The notes: a model not told the origin generated them from the letters alone. Positions 1 through 7,252 are shown, numbered from the stretch's first letter. The stretch is DNA of 17,112 bases from Sulfurovaceae bacterium (GCA_029933395.1 JAOZOG010000030.1:1-17112), one strand, 5' to 3'. Translations and numbers: made by a program.

Positions 1-942
1 AAAAAACTTCCCTGGGAGAAACCGAAATCCACCAAAGAGGATCCGGGATGCGATGCATTGATTCGCAACCTGATGGAGAGTCCCAGCTACAAGCTGGCGG
101 AAGAGGATACCGATTTTCTCAAAGGTGAGGAGGCACGTCCCGTACGTCTGCATCTGGAGTATCTCAAGGCAGAAGTGATGATGCAGAAGATGGGCGTGAA
201 GCAGACGATCGTCGTCTTCGGCGGTGCACGAATCAAGGAGCCCAAAAGCGCTCTAAAGAGACTCGAAAAAATTGAAAAGAAGCTCAAAGCCAACCCCAAC
301 GATGAGAAACTGCTATCCGACCTGAAGGCTGCCGAACGAATGGTGGAGCTGAGCCGTTTCTACAAAGATGCACGCAAACTGGGACGTATGGTGGGCAATG
401 CGGGAGATGGCCCGAAAGACAACCGTGTCATTATGATGACCGGCGGAGGCCCCGGCATCATGGAGGCGGCCAATCGGGGTACCTATGATGTGGGCGCCAA
501 GTCGATTGGGCTCAATATTCAGCTCCCCTACGAACAGTACCCCAATCCCTATGTCTGCCCGAAACTCATTTTCCAGTTTCACTATTTTGCGATCCGGAAA
601 CTCCACTTCCTCAAACGCGCCCACGCCCTGGTAGCCTATCCCGGCGGTTTCGGTACACTCGATGAGCTTTTCGAACTGCTGACACTGATACAGACACACA
701 AATCCCCTGAAATGCCGGTCGTACTCGTCGGCAAAGCATACTGGGAACGGCTGATCGACTGGGAACTACTTATCGAGATGGGCTCCATTGCGCCCGATGA
801 TCTCAAACTCTTCAGCATCGTCGACAATGCCAGGGAGGCCTGGGAGTACATCATCCAGTGGCACACCACACGTAAAAGCTATCTTTATCGTCTCTACAAA
901 GATGATAAAGGAAAGAAAAAGTCGGAAAAAAAGAGACGCTGA
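1..942 (+). CDS. LOG family protein (lysine decarboxylase-like), 5' end outside window
   Basis: The reading frame is open from base 1, so the gene begins left of the window; a TTG at 58 is only an internal codon. The protein has the LOG/TIGR00730 Rossmann-type fold. A G-G-A-R strand lies near the start of the fold, followed by G-G-G-P-G-I-M-E-A-A (about 445-475) and the signature P-G-G-F-G-T-L-D-E (about 640-667), which binds phosphate/ribose. Founding members (LOG) are cytokinin riboside 5'-monophosphate phosphoribohydrolases that cleave the N-glycosidic bond of nucleotide monophosphates; the substrate here is unknown. The protein is longer than typical 180-200 residue LOGs, with a charged helical insert (about 250-370) and a Lys/Arg-rich C-terminal tail. 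The stop lies 6 bases from the convergent HAD gene, leaving no room for a separate terminator. Family call is firm, substrate is not. Confidence 0.88.
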   Translation, partial: KKLPWEKPKSTKEDPGCDALIRNLMESPSYKLAEEDTDFLKGEEARPVRLHLEYLKAEVMMQKMGVKQTIVVFGGARIKEPKSALKRLEKIEKKLKANPNDEKLLSDLKAAERMVELSRFYKDARKLGRMVGNAGDGPKDNRVIMMTGGGPGIMEAANRGTYDVGAKSIGLNIQLPYEQYPNPYVCPKLIFQFHYFAIRKLHFLKRAHALVAYPGGFGTLDELFELLTLIQTHKSPEMPVVLVGKAYWERLIDWELLIEMGSIAPDDLKLFSIVDNAREAWEYIIQWHTTRKSYLYRLYKDDKGKKKSEKKRR

Positions 943-948
943 AAACTG

Positions 949-1572
949 TCAGTTATCAGCCAATATCTGCCGCAGCGCATCGACACTTCGGACTGCTTTC
1001 TTGTGGTCGCTGAATCCCCAGTTGACCATCAGATAATCGACACCTGCCCTCTGAGCGGCCATCTCGTCACGGCTTCCGTCACCGACAAAGAGTGCTGCTT
1101 CTTTCTGTATGTCTAAAACTTCCAAAATTTCCAAAAGCATATCGGGATAGGGTTTCCCATGTGCGACATCGTCATAGCAGGCGATCGTATCGAAAAAATC
1201 AGAGATACCCAGATGTGTCAGTGATTCGATCGTCGATCCCCGATAGGCATTGGTCGCTACGGCGAGTTTGCTACCCTGCGCTTTCAGATCCTGCAGCATC
1301 TCCAGGATGCCATCGTAGAGGATGAGTTCTTTTTCGTGATTTTTCGTATAGTATTCCGAAAACCACGTTTCATGATCCGCTTCAAAATGGTCTGTTTTAT
1401 AGAAGTATTGTGCAGGGTTGAGATGGTGATCGTTGATCTTTCGGATGATCAGCTCAGGATCCATCGGTGGGAGATAAATCCTCTCCCGTACATAGTTGAT
1501 CGCATTGGCGATCGTACGGGAGCTGTCGACCAGCGTCCCATCCATATCGAAGATGATCAGGGATTTTCTCAT
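949..1572 (-). CDS. HAD-superfamily phosphatase, phosphoglycolate phosphatase-like
   Basis: A 207-residue cytoplasmic HAD hydrolase with all four motifs. Motif I is F-D-M-D-G-T-L-V-D-S at residues 8-17 with the nucleophile Asp and the acid/base Asp. Motif II is A-V-A-T-N-A. The motif III lysine is in H-G-K-P-Y-P-D. Motif IV is F-V-G-D-G-S-R-D-E. A helical cap sits between motifs I and II (about residues 20-85). This layout matches Gph/YjjG/PGMB-type small-molecule phosphatases. Phosphoglycolate is the common guess, but substrate cannot be read from sequence. It is the last gene of a five-gene minus-strand run, and its ATG overlaps the stop of the Cache-domain gene by 4 bases (ATGA), so translation is probably coupled. 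Confidence 0.85.
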   Translation of the reverse strand: MRKSLIIFDMDGTLVDSSRTIANAINYVRERIYLPPMDPELIIRKINDHHLNPAQYFYKTDHFEADHETWFSEYYTKNHEKELILYDGILEMLQDLKAQGSKLAVATNAYRGSTIESLTHLGISDFFDTIACYDDVAHGKPYPDMLLEILEVLDIQKEAALFVGDGSRDEMAAQRAGVDYLMVNWGFSDHKKAVRSVDALRQILADN

Positions 1573-2489
1573 CGGTTCCTGCTGGAACGGTCGGTATCTT
1601 TGATCGTACGCAGATAGATCGAGAGACTGATGAGCAATGCAGAGATACCGGCGATCAGGTAGATGGCATTGATCAGCTTGCTCGGATCGATGATAGCGAA
1701 TTTGAAGACCAGCATCAGCGCCTCGATCGCCAGGGCGATGATAATCGATCCGAGGAATCGCACCATCGTTTTGTGGATATCGTCGGGGGCATTTTTCTTG
1801 TGGTGCCCCAGCACCTCCTCCTCGAAGATCGCTTTGACCAGATCGAAGATCGCCAGTGACAGTGTCAGGAGGATCGTCGCCTCGAAGACCTCTTTGATAT
1901 CGATTTTGTCGAAGTGGATACCATGCATCAAAAAGCCGCCGACTCCCTTGACGAAGAGCAGAAGCGCTACAGCAGTCAATGCCACGGAGAAGCCGGCGTA
2001 AACTACTTTCGTTGCCTTTCCGAATGCCGAATCTATCGAGCTGGGATGGACCGCTTTGAGGACATTTTCCAGTGTGATATCGACACAGAGAATATAGCGC
2101 AACTCTTTCTTTTCGTTGTAGATCGGATAGGAAGCAGTGACGACCATCAGGTTTTTATTGAGTGAGGGATAGGGATCGGTCAGGACACAGCGCTTCTCCT
2201 TGACAGCCCGATAGTAGTAGGCGCGGTCCAGCCGGCTCTTCCCCTGGCCCTTGTTGCGGTACTCACGGTTAGGGCTGATATTCTTGACGACCTGCTTCCC
2301 TTTGGCGTCGAGAATATAGATCGCCTCGTACATCGGGATATCTTTTTTGATGCGCTTGATCGACTCTTCGACATTTTCGAGTGAGACCTGCGGCATACGG
2401 TTTGGGATGGCCCGGGAAAGCACATAGCAGAAGTAGGCACGTGCTTTGGTGCGTATCTCACTAAATTCCTGTATCTCCTGAATCACCAT
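1569..2489 (-). CDS. PDC/Cache sensor-like domain protein with four C-terminal membrane segments
   Basis: This 306-residue protein has two parts. Residues about 1-150 resemble a PDC/Cache sensor: a long N-terminal helix, then A-I-Y-I-L-D-A-K-G-K, a region with R-A-Y-Y-Y-R-A (the usual ligand-side Y/R cluster), T-A-S-Y-P-I-Y and a closing Y-I-L-C-V-D-I-T-L strand. Residues about 160-300 hold four hydrophobic segments (about 162-185, 205-230, 243-268, 272-294), resembling a PsiE-type four-helix membrane domain. No kinase, GGDEF or methyl-accepting output domain is present. There is no membrane segment or signal peptide before the sensor part, which is unusual because Cache domains normally sit outside the membrane between two helices. 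A strong ribosome binding site (AAAGGAGT) lies 5-6 bases before the ATG. The gene follows psd by 24 bases. Function unknown. Confidence 0.72.
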   Translation of the reverse strand: MVIQEIQEFSEIRTKARAYFCYVLSRAIPNRMPQVSLENVEESIKRIKKDIPMYEAIYILDAKGKQVVKNISPNREYRNKGQGKSRLDRAYYYRAVKEKRCVLTDPYPSLNKNLMVVTASYPIYNEKKELRYILCVDITLENVLKAVHPSSIDSAFGKATKVVYAGFSVALTAVALLLFVKGVGGFLMHGIHFDKIDIKEVFEATILLTLSLAIFDLVKAIFEEEVLGHHKKNAPDDIHKTMVRFLGSIIIALAIEALMLVFKFAIIDPSKLINAIYLIAGISALLISLSIYLRTIKDTDRSSRNR

Positions 2490-2513
2490 AGGATACTCCT
2501 TTTATCTTGTCGT

Positions 2514-3329
2514 TTAAAGTATTTTGGCGATCTCTTCACCAAACTTTACCTTCTGGTTGATAGAAACTTCGGGTTTGATGGCTCCTTTTTGGCTGAAGGT
2601 CAGGATCGTCGAACCCATCTCGAACCAGCCGAAAAGCTCCCCCTTTTTCATCTTCAGATCATCATACCGGTAGTGCTCCGGTTCGCGAATATGGCTGTTG
2701 GTCTGCACATGCTCTTCAAATGTCACGACCATCTTGCCTACATTGAGTGCACCGACCAATACCAGCATATGGAGATGGCCTTTGGTATCGAAACACTCAA
2801 TCACGACCCGTTCATTTTCAATGAAGAGGTCTTTCTTGTGGCGCAGCAGAGGCATATTGACAGGGTAGATTTTGCCGGGGATATGCGTCAGACTTTTGAT
2901 CGTCAAATCCATCGGCATATGATAGCGGTGATAATCTTTGGGAGAGAGGTAGAAATTAATGAACTCCCCCTCTTCGAGATCACTAACCCTATCAGCATAA
3001 TCCGATCCAAGCAGTCCGTCGATGGCATACTTCATCCCTTTGATCTGATAGGCCTGCCCCTCTTTGATCGTTCCAAAATGGGTCACCAGTGAATCGGCAG
3101 GCGCGATCATACTATCCTCACCCTCTGCGATCTGCCGCTCTTTCACAAAAGAGCGGGTAAAGAGTGCATTGAGTGTCGGATAGGTTTCGGGAGGGTTGAA
3201 TTCGCTCATATCCAATCCCATCAATGACACATAGCTTTTGTTGATGATTTTTTGTATCGAAGGTGAAAATCTTTTGCTGGCGAACTTGCCAAAGGCAGAG
3301 GAGATGACAGACGTATAGTGTCTACTCAT
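2514..3329 (-). CDS. psd: Phosphatidylserine decarboxylase proenzyme
   Basis: Psd converts phosphatidylserine to phosphatidylethanolamine at the inner membrane. The 271-residue protein has A-P-A-D-S (Asp79) and Y-H-R-Y-H-M-P (His134/His137), the expected members of the Asp-His-Ser autocleavage triad. Its self-cleavage site is F-E-M-G-S-T, where Ser240 would become the pyruvoyl group. The usual bacterial motif is L-G-S-T, so Leu is replaced by Met while the Gly-Ser bond is kept. Cleavage would give a large beta chain and an alpha chain of about 32 residues. I chose the ATG at 3329 (M-S-R-H-Y), which overlaps the upstream stop by 8 bases. An in-frame codon at 3359 would add ten residues unlike the family and a longer overlap. 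The protein lies in the scaffold/ferritin-like operon, with no pssA in view. Confidence 0.93.
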   Translation of the reverse strand: MSRHYTSVISSAFGKFASKRFSPSIQKIINKSYVSLMGLDMSEFNPPETYPTLNALFTRSFVKERQIAEGEDSMIAPADSLVTHFGTIKEGQAYQIKGMKYAIDGLLGSDYADRVSDLEEGEFINFYLSPKDYHRYHMPMDLTIKSLTHIPGKIYPVNMPLLRHKKDLFIENERVVIECFDTKGHLHMLVLVGALNVGKMVVTFEEHVQTNSHIREPEHYRYDDLKMKKGELFGWFEMGSTILTFSQKGAIKPEVSINQKVKFGEEIAKIL

Positions 3330-4152
3330 TCGTATCGCCCTTGTAGTGCGCCAGTGCATCCTTCATCAATTCGATATGGTAATTCTCCTGATTGTTGATG
3401 AAATCAAAAAACTTCGCCAGCTTTGGACTGTTGGAGGCGACTGCCTCGGAGAGTTTGCGACACTCCTCTTTGGCCGCCAACTCCTCATCGATACCGGCAA
3501 AGAGAAATTTCTCGATATCTTCCACCTGATAGAGCTCTTTACTGATCACCCTGGGAACACCCAGTATCCCCATCTTTGCCATCATATCCCCAAAAGATTT
3601 GAGGTGGAAGAAGCTCTCGTCGACCAGAATCTGGAAGATTCGGTTGAGATAGGCATCCTCACTGTGTGCCTTGAGGTAATTGTAGATCATGATCAGCTCA
3701 TACTCTTTGTAACTCTCCTCGAAGAGAAAAACCGTCAAGGCATCTGTCGCCTCTTCGCTCAGAGAGATATTTTCATACTTTCTCTCCATATTGAAAGCGG
3801 TGATCTCCTCATCGGGAAGATGCGCGATCACATCACGCATATAGTACAGGTCACTACTGATACGCTGTCCCAATGCGTGATCGATGCCGATCAGCTGAAG
3901 ATCGATCTGATTGAGACGCACGACGATATTGTTCAGGATGACACTGAGTTTGTCGACTTTGACCGGAATCGTATCACGGTCATAGTCATACGCTTCACCC
4001 TCCGCGATCAACTCTCTCTCGAGCCAGGTAAAATGCCTGAACAGAATATCGGAAAAGTCAAAAAGCTTCTGCTTATTCTCCCCGCTGCTCATAAATCCTG
4101 CCATCAGGGTCGTCAACCACGCCTCGTGTGTCTTGATTGCCAAAGTTTTCAT
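3322..4152 (-). CDS. Putative ferritin-like (diiron-type four-helix) protein
   Basis: This 276-residue, almost entirely helical soluble protein has no signal peptide. The C-terminal two thirds have spaced Glu/His groups of the kind seen in ferritin-like/rubrerythrin bundles: E145-E146 with E150/E152, D178-E179 with H183, E229-E230, then E256-N-Y-H259 (an E-x-x-H). The second pair has four-residue rather than the classic three-residue spacing, so metal binding is plausible but not certain. The N-terminal third holds a separate H-F-T-W-L-E-R-E-L helix. I do not recognise a named family. The start overlaps the stop of the IscU-like gene by 4 bases (ATGA), which ties it to a protein of iron-sulfur type and supports an iron or oxygen role by inference. 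The alternative is a purely structural helical protein. Confidence 0.5.
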   Translation of the reverse strand: MKTLAIKTHEAWLTTLMAGFMSSGENKQKLFDFSDILFRHFTWLERELIAEGEAYDYDRDTIPVKVDKLSVILNNIVVRLNQIDLQLIGIDHALGQRISSDLYYMRDVIAHLPDEEITAFNMERKYENISLSEEATDALTVFLFEESYKEYELIMIYNYLKAHSEDAYLNRIFQILVDESFFHLKSFGDMMAKMGILGVPRVISKELYQVEDIEKFLFAGIDEELAAKEECRKLSEAVASNSPKLAKFFDFINNQENYHIELMKDALAHYKGDTNE

Positions 4153-4598
4153 TCTTCCTCCTCTTTTGGTGCGCAGCTGTTTTCGATCTGATAGGTGATC
4201 GCAGGATAATCTGCCTCCTTTTTTCGTTTTTCATAGGTCTCTATCGCCGCCTTAAGTGCGATCGCTACCATCTCCGTACAGGCGGCATCTTCCGGCGGCA
4301 CATTCTCGAGTAGCTGCATCGTCACTTCGATCAGCCTCTCCACCTCTTGAAAATCCAGCCCCTTGGCCTCCTCTGTCAGCATCGAGCCGGCCACGATCGT
4401 CGTCGTACATCCGATCGCCTGAAACCGGATATCGCCGATAACCTCTTTTCCATCTTTTCGTTCGATTCTCAGATAGATGACAACTTTTTCCCCATTTTCC
4501 GGATTCTTTCCGATACCTTCGCTGTCAGCCTGCTGCATAGGGCCATAATTCTTTGGCTCCATCATATGCTCGATCAGCTGCGCATCCACACTCTTCAT
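4149..4598 (-). CDS. IscU/NifU N-terminal-like iron-sulfur scaffold homolog, variant ligand set
   Basis: A 149-residue member of the IscU/NifU-N scaffold family, in which three conserved Cys and an Asp hold a nascent Fe-S cluster. The fold signals are clear: a start of the form D-A-Q-L-I-E-H-M-M-E-P-K-N-Y-G, then G-C-T-T-T-I-V-A-G-S (Cys64) and P-P-E-D-A-A-C (Cys107). The first ligand motif, normally N-P-x-C-G-D, reads N-P-E-N-G-E here: Cys becomes Asn35 and Asp becomes Glu37. An extra Cys142 lies near the acidic tail. It therefore may not assemble clusters like canonical IscU. A strong ribosome binding site (AAAGGGAGAG) precedes the ATG. It is the first gene of the minus-strand operon, and its stop overlaps the ferritin-like gene. 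No iscS/nifS is in the window. Confidence 0.82.
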   Translation of the reverse strand: MKSVDAQLIEHMMEPKNYGPMQQADSEGIGKNPENGEKVVIYLRIERKDGKEVIGDIRFQAIGCTTTIVAGSMLTEEAKGLDFQEVERLIEVTMQLLENVPPEDAACTEMVAIALKAAIETYEKRKKEADYPAITYQIENSCAPKEEEE

Positions 4599-4803
4599 TC
4601 TCTCCCTTTGATATCATTAAGATGATTGAACCCGTGTATATTGAAGAATACATTATCCGGGTTTAAGACTATATGGAAGATAATATACCATATCTTACAT
4701 AATAAAGGCTCTTGAGATGGAGAGAAGAGATTTTTATAAAACTGTGTTCCGCCATATTGGGCATAGTCAGTCTGTAGCAAGAGACAGCGGAAAGCTCAAA
4801 TAA
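4599..4803. promoter_or_regulatory. Divergent AT-rich intergenic region with two inverted repeats
   Basis: This is the longest spacer in the window, between the minus-strand scaffold operon and the plus-strand exonuclease operon, so it should hold promoters for both. Repeat one has AACCCG-TGTAT (4629-4639) facing ATACA (4648-4652) and CGGGTT (4658-4663), with a 5-base bulge. Repeat two has TAAG/ATATGG (4664-4676) facing CCATAT-CTTA (4688-4697). Candidate plus-strand -10 boxes are TAATAT (4681-4686) and CATAAT (4698-4703). Hexamers ATTATC (4652-4657) and GATAAT (4679-4684) also occur, which recall Fur-box half sites. No -35 box is clear. Promoter placement is inferred from gene orientation. 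Confidence 0.5.
4717..4803 (+). CDS. Possible 28-residue small ORF ahead of the exonuclease
   Basis: An ATG at 4717 opens 28 codons and ends in TAA at 4801-4803, immediately before the exonuclease ATG (TAAATG). An AAAGG (4704-4708) lies 8 bases upstream as a plausible ribosome binding site. The product begins M-E-R-R-D-F-Y-K-T, which closely resembles a twin-arginine signal start (R-R-D-F-x-K), but no hydrophobic core follows. It could be a leader peptide that couples translation into the exonuclease gene, the remnant of a Tat-exported protein gene, or chance. Support is the ribosome binding site and exact abutment only. Confidence 0.3.
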   Translation: MERRDFYKTVFRHIGHSQSVARDSGKLK

Positions 4804-5544
4804 ATGGCTGTCTACATCCTCTTCGATACCGAAACGACCGGCAACCAGGAAAAAGACCGTATTATCCAGATCGGCGGGATGATCGTACATGGCAAGTCAC
4901 AGATCGAAGTCTATGACGAACTCTGCTCGACAGATATCCCCATCTCGATCGAAGCGATGGAGGTGCACAATATCACACCGGGAGTGATCGCTGACAAAGC
5001 ACCTTTTGTGGGGACAAGCTTCTACAGCAAAATCAACGAATACAACAGCCCTGAAAACTACCTGATCGCACACAATATCACCTTCGATCTTGGTATGCTG
5101 AAAAAAGAGGGTTTCGAGAACCGCTACACACTCATCGATACCGTTCGATGTGCCAGGCATCTTTTTGCCGACATACCCTACCATCGCCTTCAGTATCTCC
5201 GCTATGCATTGGGGCTCTACGAAGAAGAGGATGCCGAAGCGAAAAAGCTGGGGATCACGATCAAAGCGCACGATGCAATCGGGGATGTGCTCATCATGAA
5301 ACTCCTGCTCTCCAAACTGGTGCAGGAGGCCAGAAAACAGTTCCCCGAGACCGATATCATGCAGAAGCTGGCGGAGTTGACCGAGACACCTGTCCTGATA
5401 CAGACCTTCAAGTTCGGCAAATACAAAGGCAGAGAGATCGAAGAGATCGTCAATGAAGATGCCGGCTATCTCAAATGGATGCGCAAAAATCTCGACCTCG
5501 ATGAAGATATGACCTACACCCTCGACTACTACCTCAAAGGATAG
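4804..5544 (+). CDS. DnaQ-family DEDDh 3'-5' exonuclease with C-terminal DUF3820-like domain
   Basis: The 246-residue protein has an RNase T/DnaQ exonuclease domain in residues about 1-175. Exo I is F-D-T-E-T-T-G (Asp8, Glu10), Exo II is H-N-I-T-F-D (Asp95), and Exo III is H-D-A-I-G-D (His156, Asp161). That completes the DEDDh two-metal site. Residues about 195-246 carry F-G-K-Y-K-G-R-E-I followed by D-A-G-Y-L-K-W-M, typical of the DUF3820/QSregVF-like module often joined to such exonucleases. It probably acts in nucleic-acid trimming or repair; a replicative proofreading role is unlikely without a polymerase partner nearby. The ATG at 4804 gives the usual N-terminus. A weak GGAAAG lies about 10-13 bases upstream. 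It heads a three-gene plus-strand run. Confidence 0.88.
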   Translation: MAVYILFDTETTGNQEKDRIIQIGGMIVHGKSQIEVYDELCSTDIPISIEAMEVHNITPGVIADKAPFVGTSFYSKINEYNSPENYLIAHNITFDLGMLKKEGFENRYTLIDTVRCARHLFADIPYHRLQYLRYALGLYEEEDAEAKKLGITIKAHDAIGDVLIMKLLLSKLVQEARKQFPETDIMQKLAELTETPVLIQTFKFGKYKGREIEEIVNEDAGYLKWMRKNLDLDEDMTYTLDYYLKG

Positions 5545-5553
5545 TACCCCGCA

Positions 5554-6303
5554 ATGTTCAAAAAAATCACGCTTGGTTTAATTTTTCTGCTGACAGCCAC
5601 ACATGCCTTCATCAATATTTCCCCTCAGAATATCGGGGAGAAGAAGGGAGCGGATGGAGAGGTTTCGGTCGGTGCCAAATTCAGCAGCGGCAATACCGAC
5701 AACCGTGCAGTGGGCCTCTCAGCAAAAGTGCAGTATGACAGTGCAGATTGGCTCAGCTTCATCATCGCCTCCTACAGCTATGGAGAGTCCAGGGGAGATG
5801 TCAACTCCAACGAAGGACTCCTCCACTGGCGCTACATCCATGCAATCAATGGGACACCCTATGATTGGGAAGTTTTCCTGCAGGGAGAGTTCAATAAATT
5901 TCAAAAGATCAAACACAGGGACCTGGCAGGCGGTGGCCTGCGCCGAAGATTTATGGGATATTTCGATACGTTCTATATCGGACTGGGACTCTTCTACTCC
6001 TATATGGAACCCAAAGAGATCACACTCGAAGACCTGACACGCAAACGGGTCAAAATCAACAGTTACATTTCACTCAAGAAGACCTTCAGTGAAAATCTCT
6101 TCGTCACCTATCTGGGATACCTTCAACCCAATACCAAAGAGTTCTCCGATTTCAGCTCCTTTCAGCTGCTGCAGTTCAATACACCGATCACCGATGCCCT
6201 GATCCTCTCTCTCGACCTGCTCTATCGATACAACGCCACGCCCTACAGCGAAATCGAAAAAGGTGACTTCAAGTCAATGATCAATCTCAACTACGCTTTT
6301 TAG
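5554..6303 (+). CDS. DUF481 outer-membrane beta-barrel protein
   Basis: The 249-residue precursor has an N-terminal signal peptide: K-K, then a hydrophobic run to a T-H-A cleavage site around residue 18. The mature part begins with a G-A-K-F-S-S-G-N-T-D-N strand, the hallmark start of DUF481/YdiY proteins (S-x-G-N-T/S-D). It continues with alternating aromatic/polar strands such as W-L-S-F-I-I-A-S-Y-S-Y and ends in an aromatic residue (N-Y-A-F), the usual signal for outer-membrane barrel insertion. Function within the family is not settled. It lies 9 bases after the exonuclease stop, and an AAAGGA overlapping that gene's end is a weak ribosome binding site, so they are probably one transcript. 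Confidence 0.82.
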   Translation: MFKKITLGLIFLLTATHAFINISPQNIGEKKGADGEVSVGAKFSSGNTDNRAVGLSAKVQYDSADWLSFIIASYSYGESRGDVNSNEGLLHWRYIHAINGTPYDWEVFLQGEFNKFQKIKHRDLAGGGLRRRFMGYFDTFYIGLGLFYSYMEPKEITLEDLTRKRVKINSYISLKKTFSENLFVTYLGYLQPNTKEFSDFSSFQLLQFNTPITDALILSLDLLYRYNATPYSEIEKGDFKSMINLNYAF

Positions 6304-6308
6304 CCACA

Positions 6309-7244
6309 ATGAAAAGATTAATTGGCGCCCAGTTGTGGGAAATTACAAATTGGCTCGAAGCGGAGATATCCAAAGCAGAGATGGGCGATACGGTAGGGTT
6401 CGTCATACCAAACCCGGACAAAAGAGTAGATGCCGATAACGGAAATCCACAAAATACACCTCCCTATCACAGCTGGAAAGCCTGGAGCGATCTGGCCGAA
6501 CTGCTCTACTGCCGTATGCTGACACCACAGCCTCTCAATGACAATGAAGTTCTACTGCGCTATCAAAAACTGGATCTCTCCGACTCTTTTCACCAGAGTA
6601 GAGAGGAAGACAAAAGAGAAAAATACGGCACCACTTCCCGATTCGCAACGATCCAAAAAAATGAAGCACCCTCCTTCTTATTCGCTTTCCGACGCGCTCT
6701 ACTGCAGGCCAGGATAGAAGCGCGGCGTACGATACTCGATCTGGGAATCAACAGCGGTGATGAGTTCGATATGATCCGAAAACTGCTCGACAGTGATCAT
6801 TGGCAGCAAATGCAGTTCATCGGTATCGACCACAGCCCCTCGGCGATCGAAAAGGCCCAGGCAAGGTTTCCCGAAGAAAATGTCACCTTCCACTGCCATG
6901 ATATCAATCACCTGAACGAACTTCCGATCCCCAAAGCCGACCTCCTCCTCTCCATCGGCACCCTCCAGAGTCCCGGTATCGATTTCAAGCCGCTTTTTAT
7001 GTCCCTGATCCAAAACTATCTTACAAAAGAGGGAGCCGTCATTCTCGGGTTTCCCAACTGTCGATGGATCGACGGAGAGATGATCTATGGTGCCAAGGCA
7101 CCGAACTATGCTTTTCCGGAAATGTCTCTTGTCATCAAAGATATCTACTTCTGCAAAAAGTATCTGCAGCAGCATCGATTCCGGGTTACGATCACGGGGA
7201 AGGATTATCTCTTTTTGACGGCTACGAAAATTGGCGGAAGGTAA
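6309..7244 (+). CDS. Class I SAM-dependent methyltransferase with unrecognised N-terminal region
   Basis: In this 311-residue protein, residues about 140-305 form a Rossmann methyltransferase: motif I I-L-D-L-G-I-N-S-G-D from Ile142, the acidic post-I loop F-I-G-I-D-H-S, C-H-D-I-N for the adenine-side acidic residue, and D-L-L-L-S-I-G as motif IV. Residues 1-140 are not recognised and contain P-Y-H-S-W-K-A-W and R-Y-Q-K-L-D-L-S-D segments that look like a substrate-recognition part. Motif I has Ile-Asn-Ser in place of the usual G-x-G spacing, a mild deviation. Substrate is unknown. The start is 5 bases after the DUF481 stop with no clear ribosome binding site, suggesting translational coupling. 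It is the last gene of the plus-strand run. Confidence 0.75.
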   Translation: MKRLIGAQLWEITNWLEAEISKAEMGDTVGFVIPNPDKRVDADNGNPQNTPPYHSWKAWSDLAELLYCRMLTPQPLNDNEVLLRYQKLDLSDSFHQSREEDKREKYGTTSRFATIQKNEAPSFLFAFRRALLQARIEARRTILDLGINSGDEFDMIRKLLDSDHWQQMQFIGIDHSPSAIEKAQARFPEENVTFHCHDINHLNELPIPKADLLLSIGTLQSPGIDFKPLFMSLIQNYLTKEGAVILGFPNCRWIDGEMIYGAKAPNYAFPEMSLVIKDIYFCKKYLQQHRFRVTITGKDYLFLTATKIGGR

Positions 7245-7252
7245 AGGACGCC

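Noticed and set aside
58..60. TTG at 58 as the start of the LOG-family gene
   Set aside because: The frame stays open to base 1, and the residues before it (K-L-P-W-E-K-P-K) look like normal coding sequence, so the gene starts outside the window.
3330..3359. Upstream start for psd at 3359
   Set aside because: It adds ten residues unlike the family and enlarges the overlap; the M-S-R-H-Y start at 3329 is better placed.
4804..5544. Exonuclease as the DNA polymerase III epsilon subunit
   Set aside because: The C-terminal DUF3820-like module and the genomic setting fit a stand-alone DEDDh exonuclease rather than DnaQ proper.
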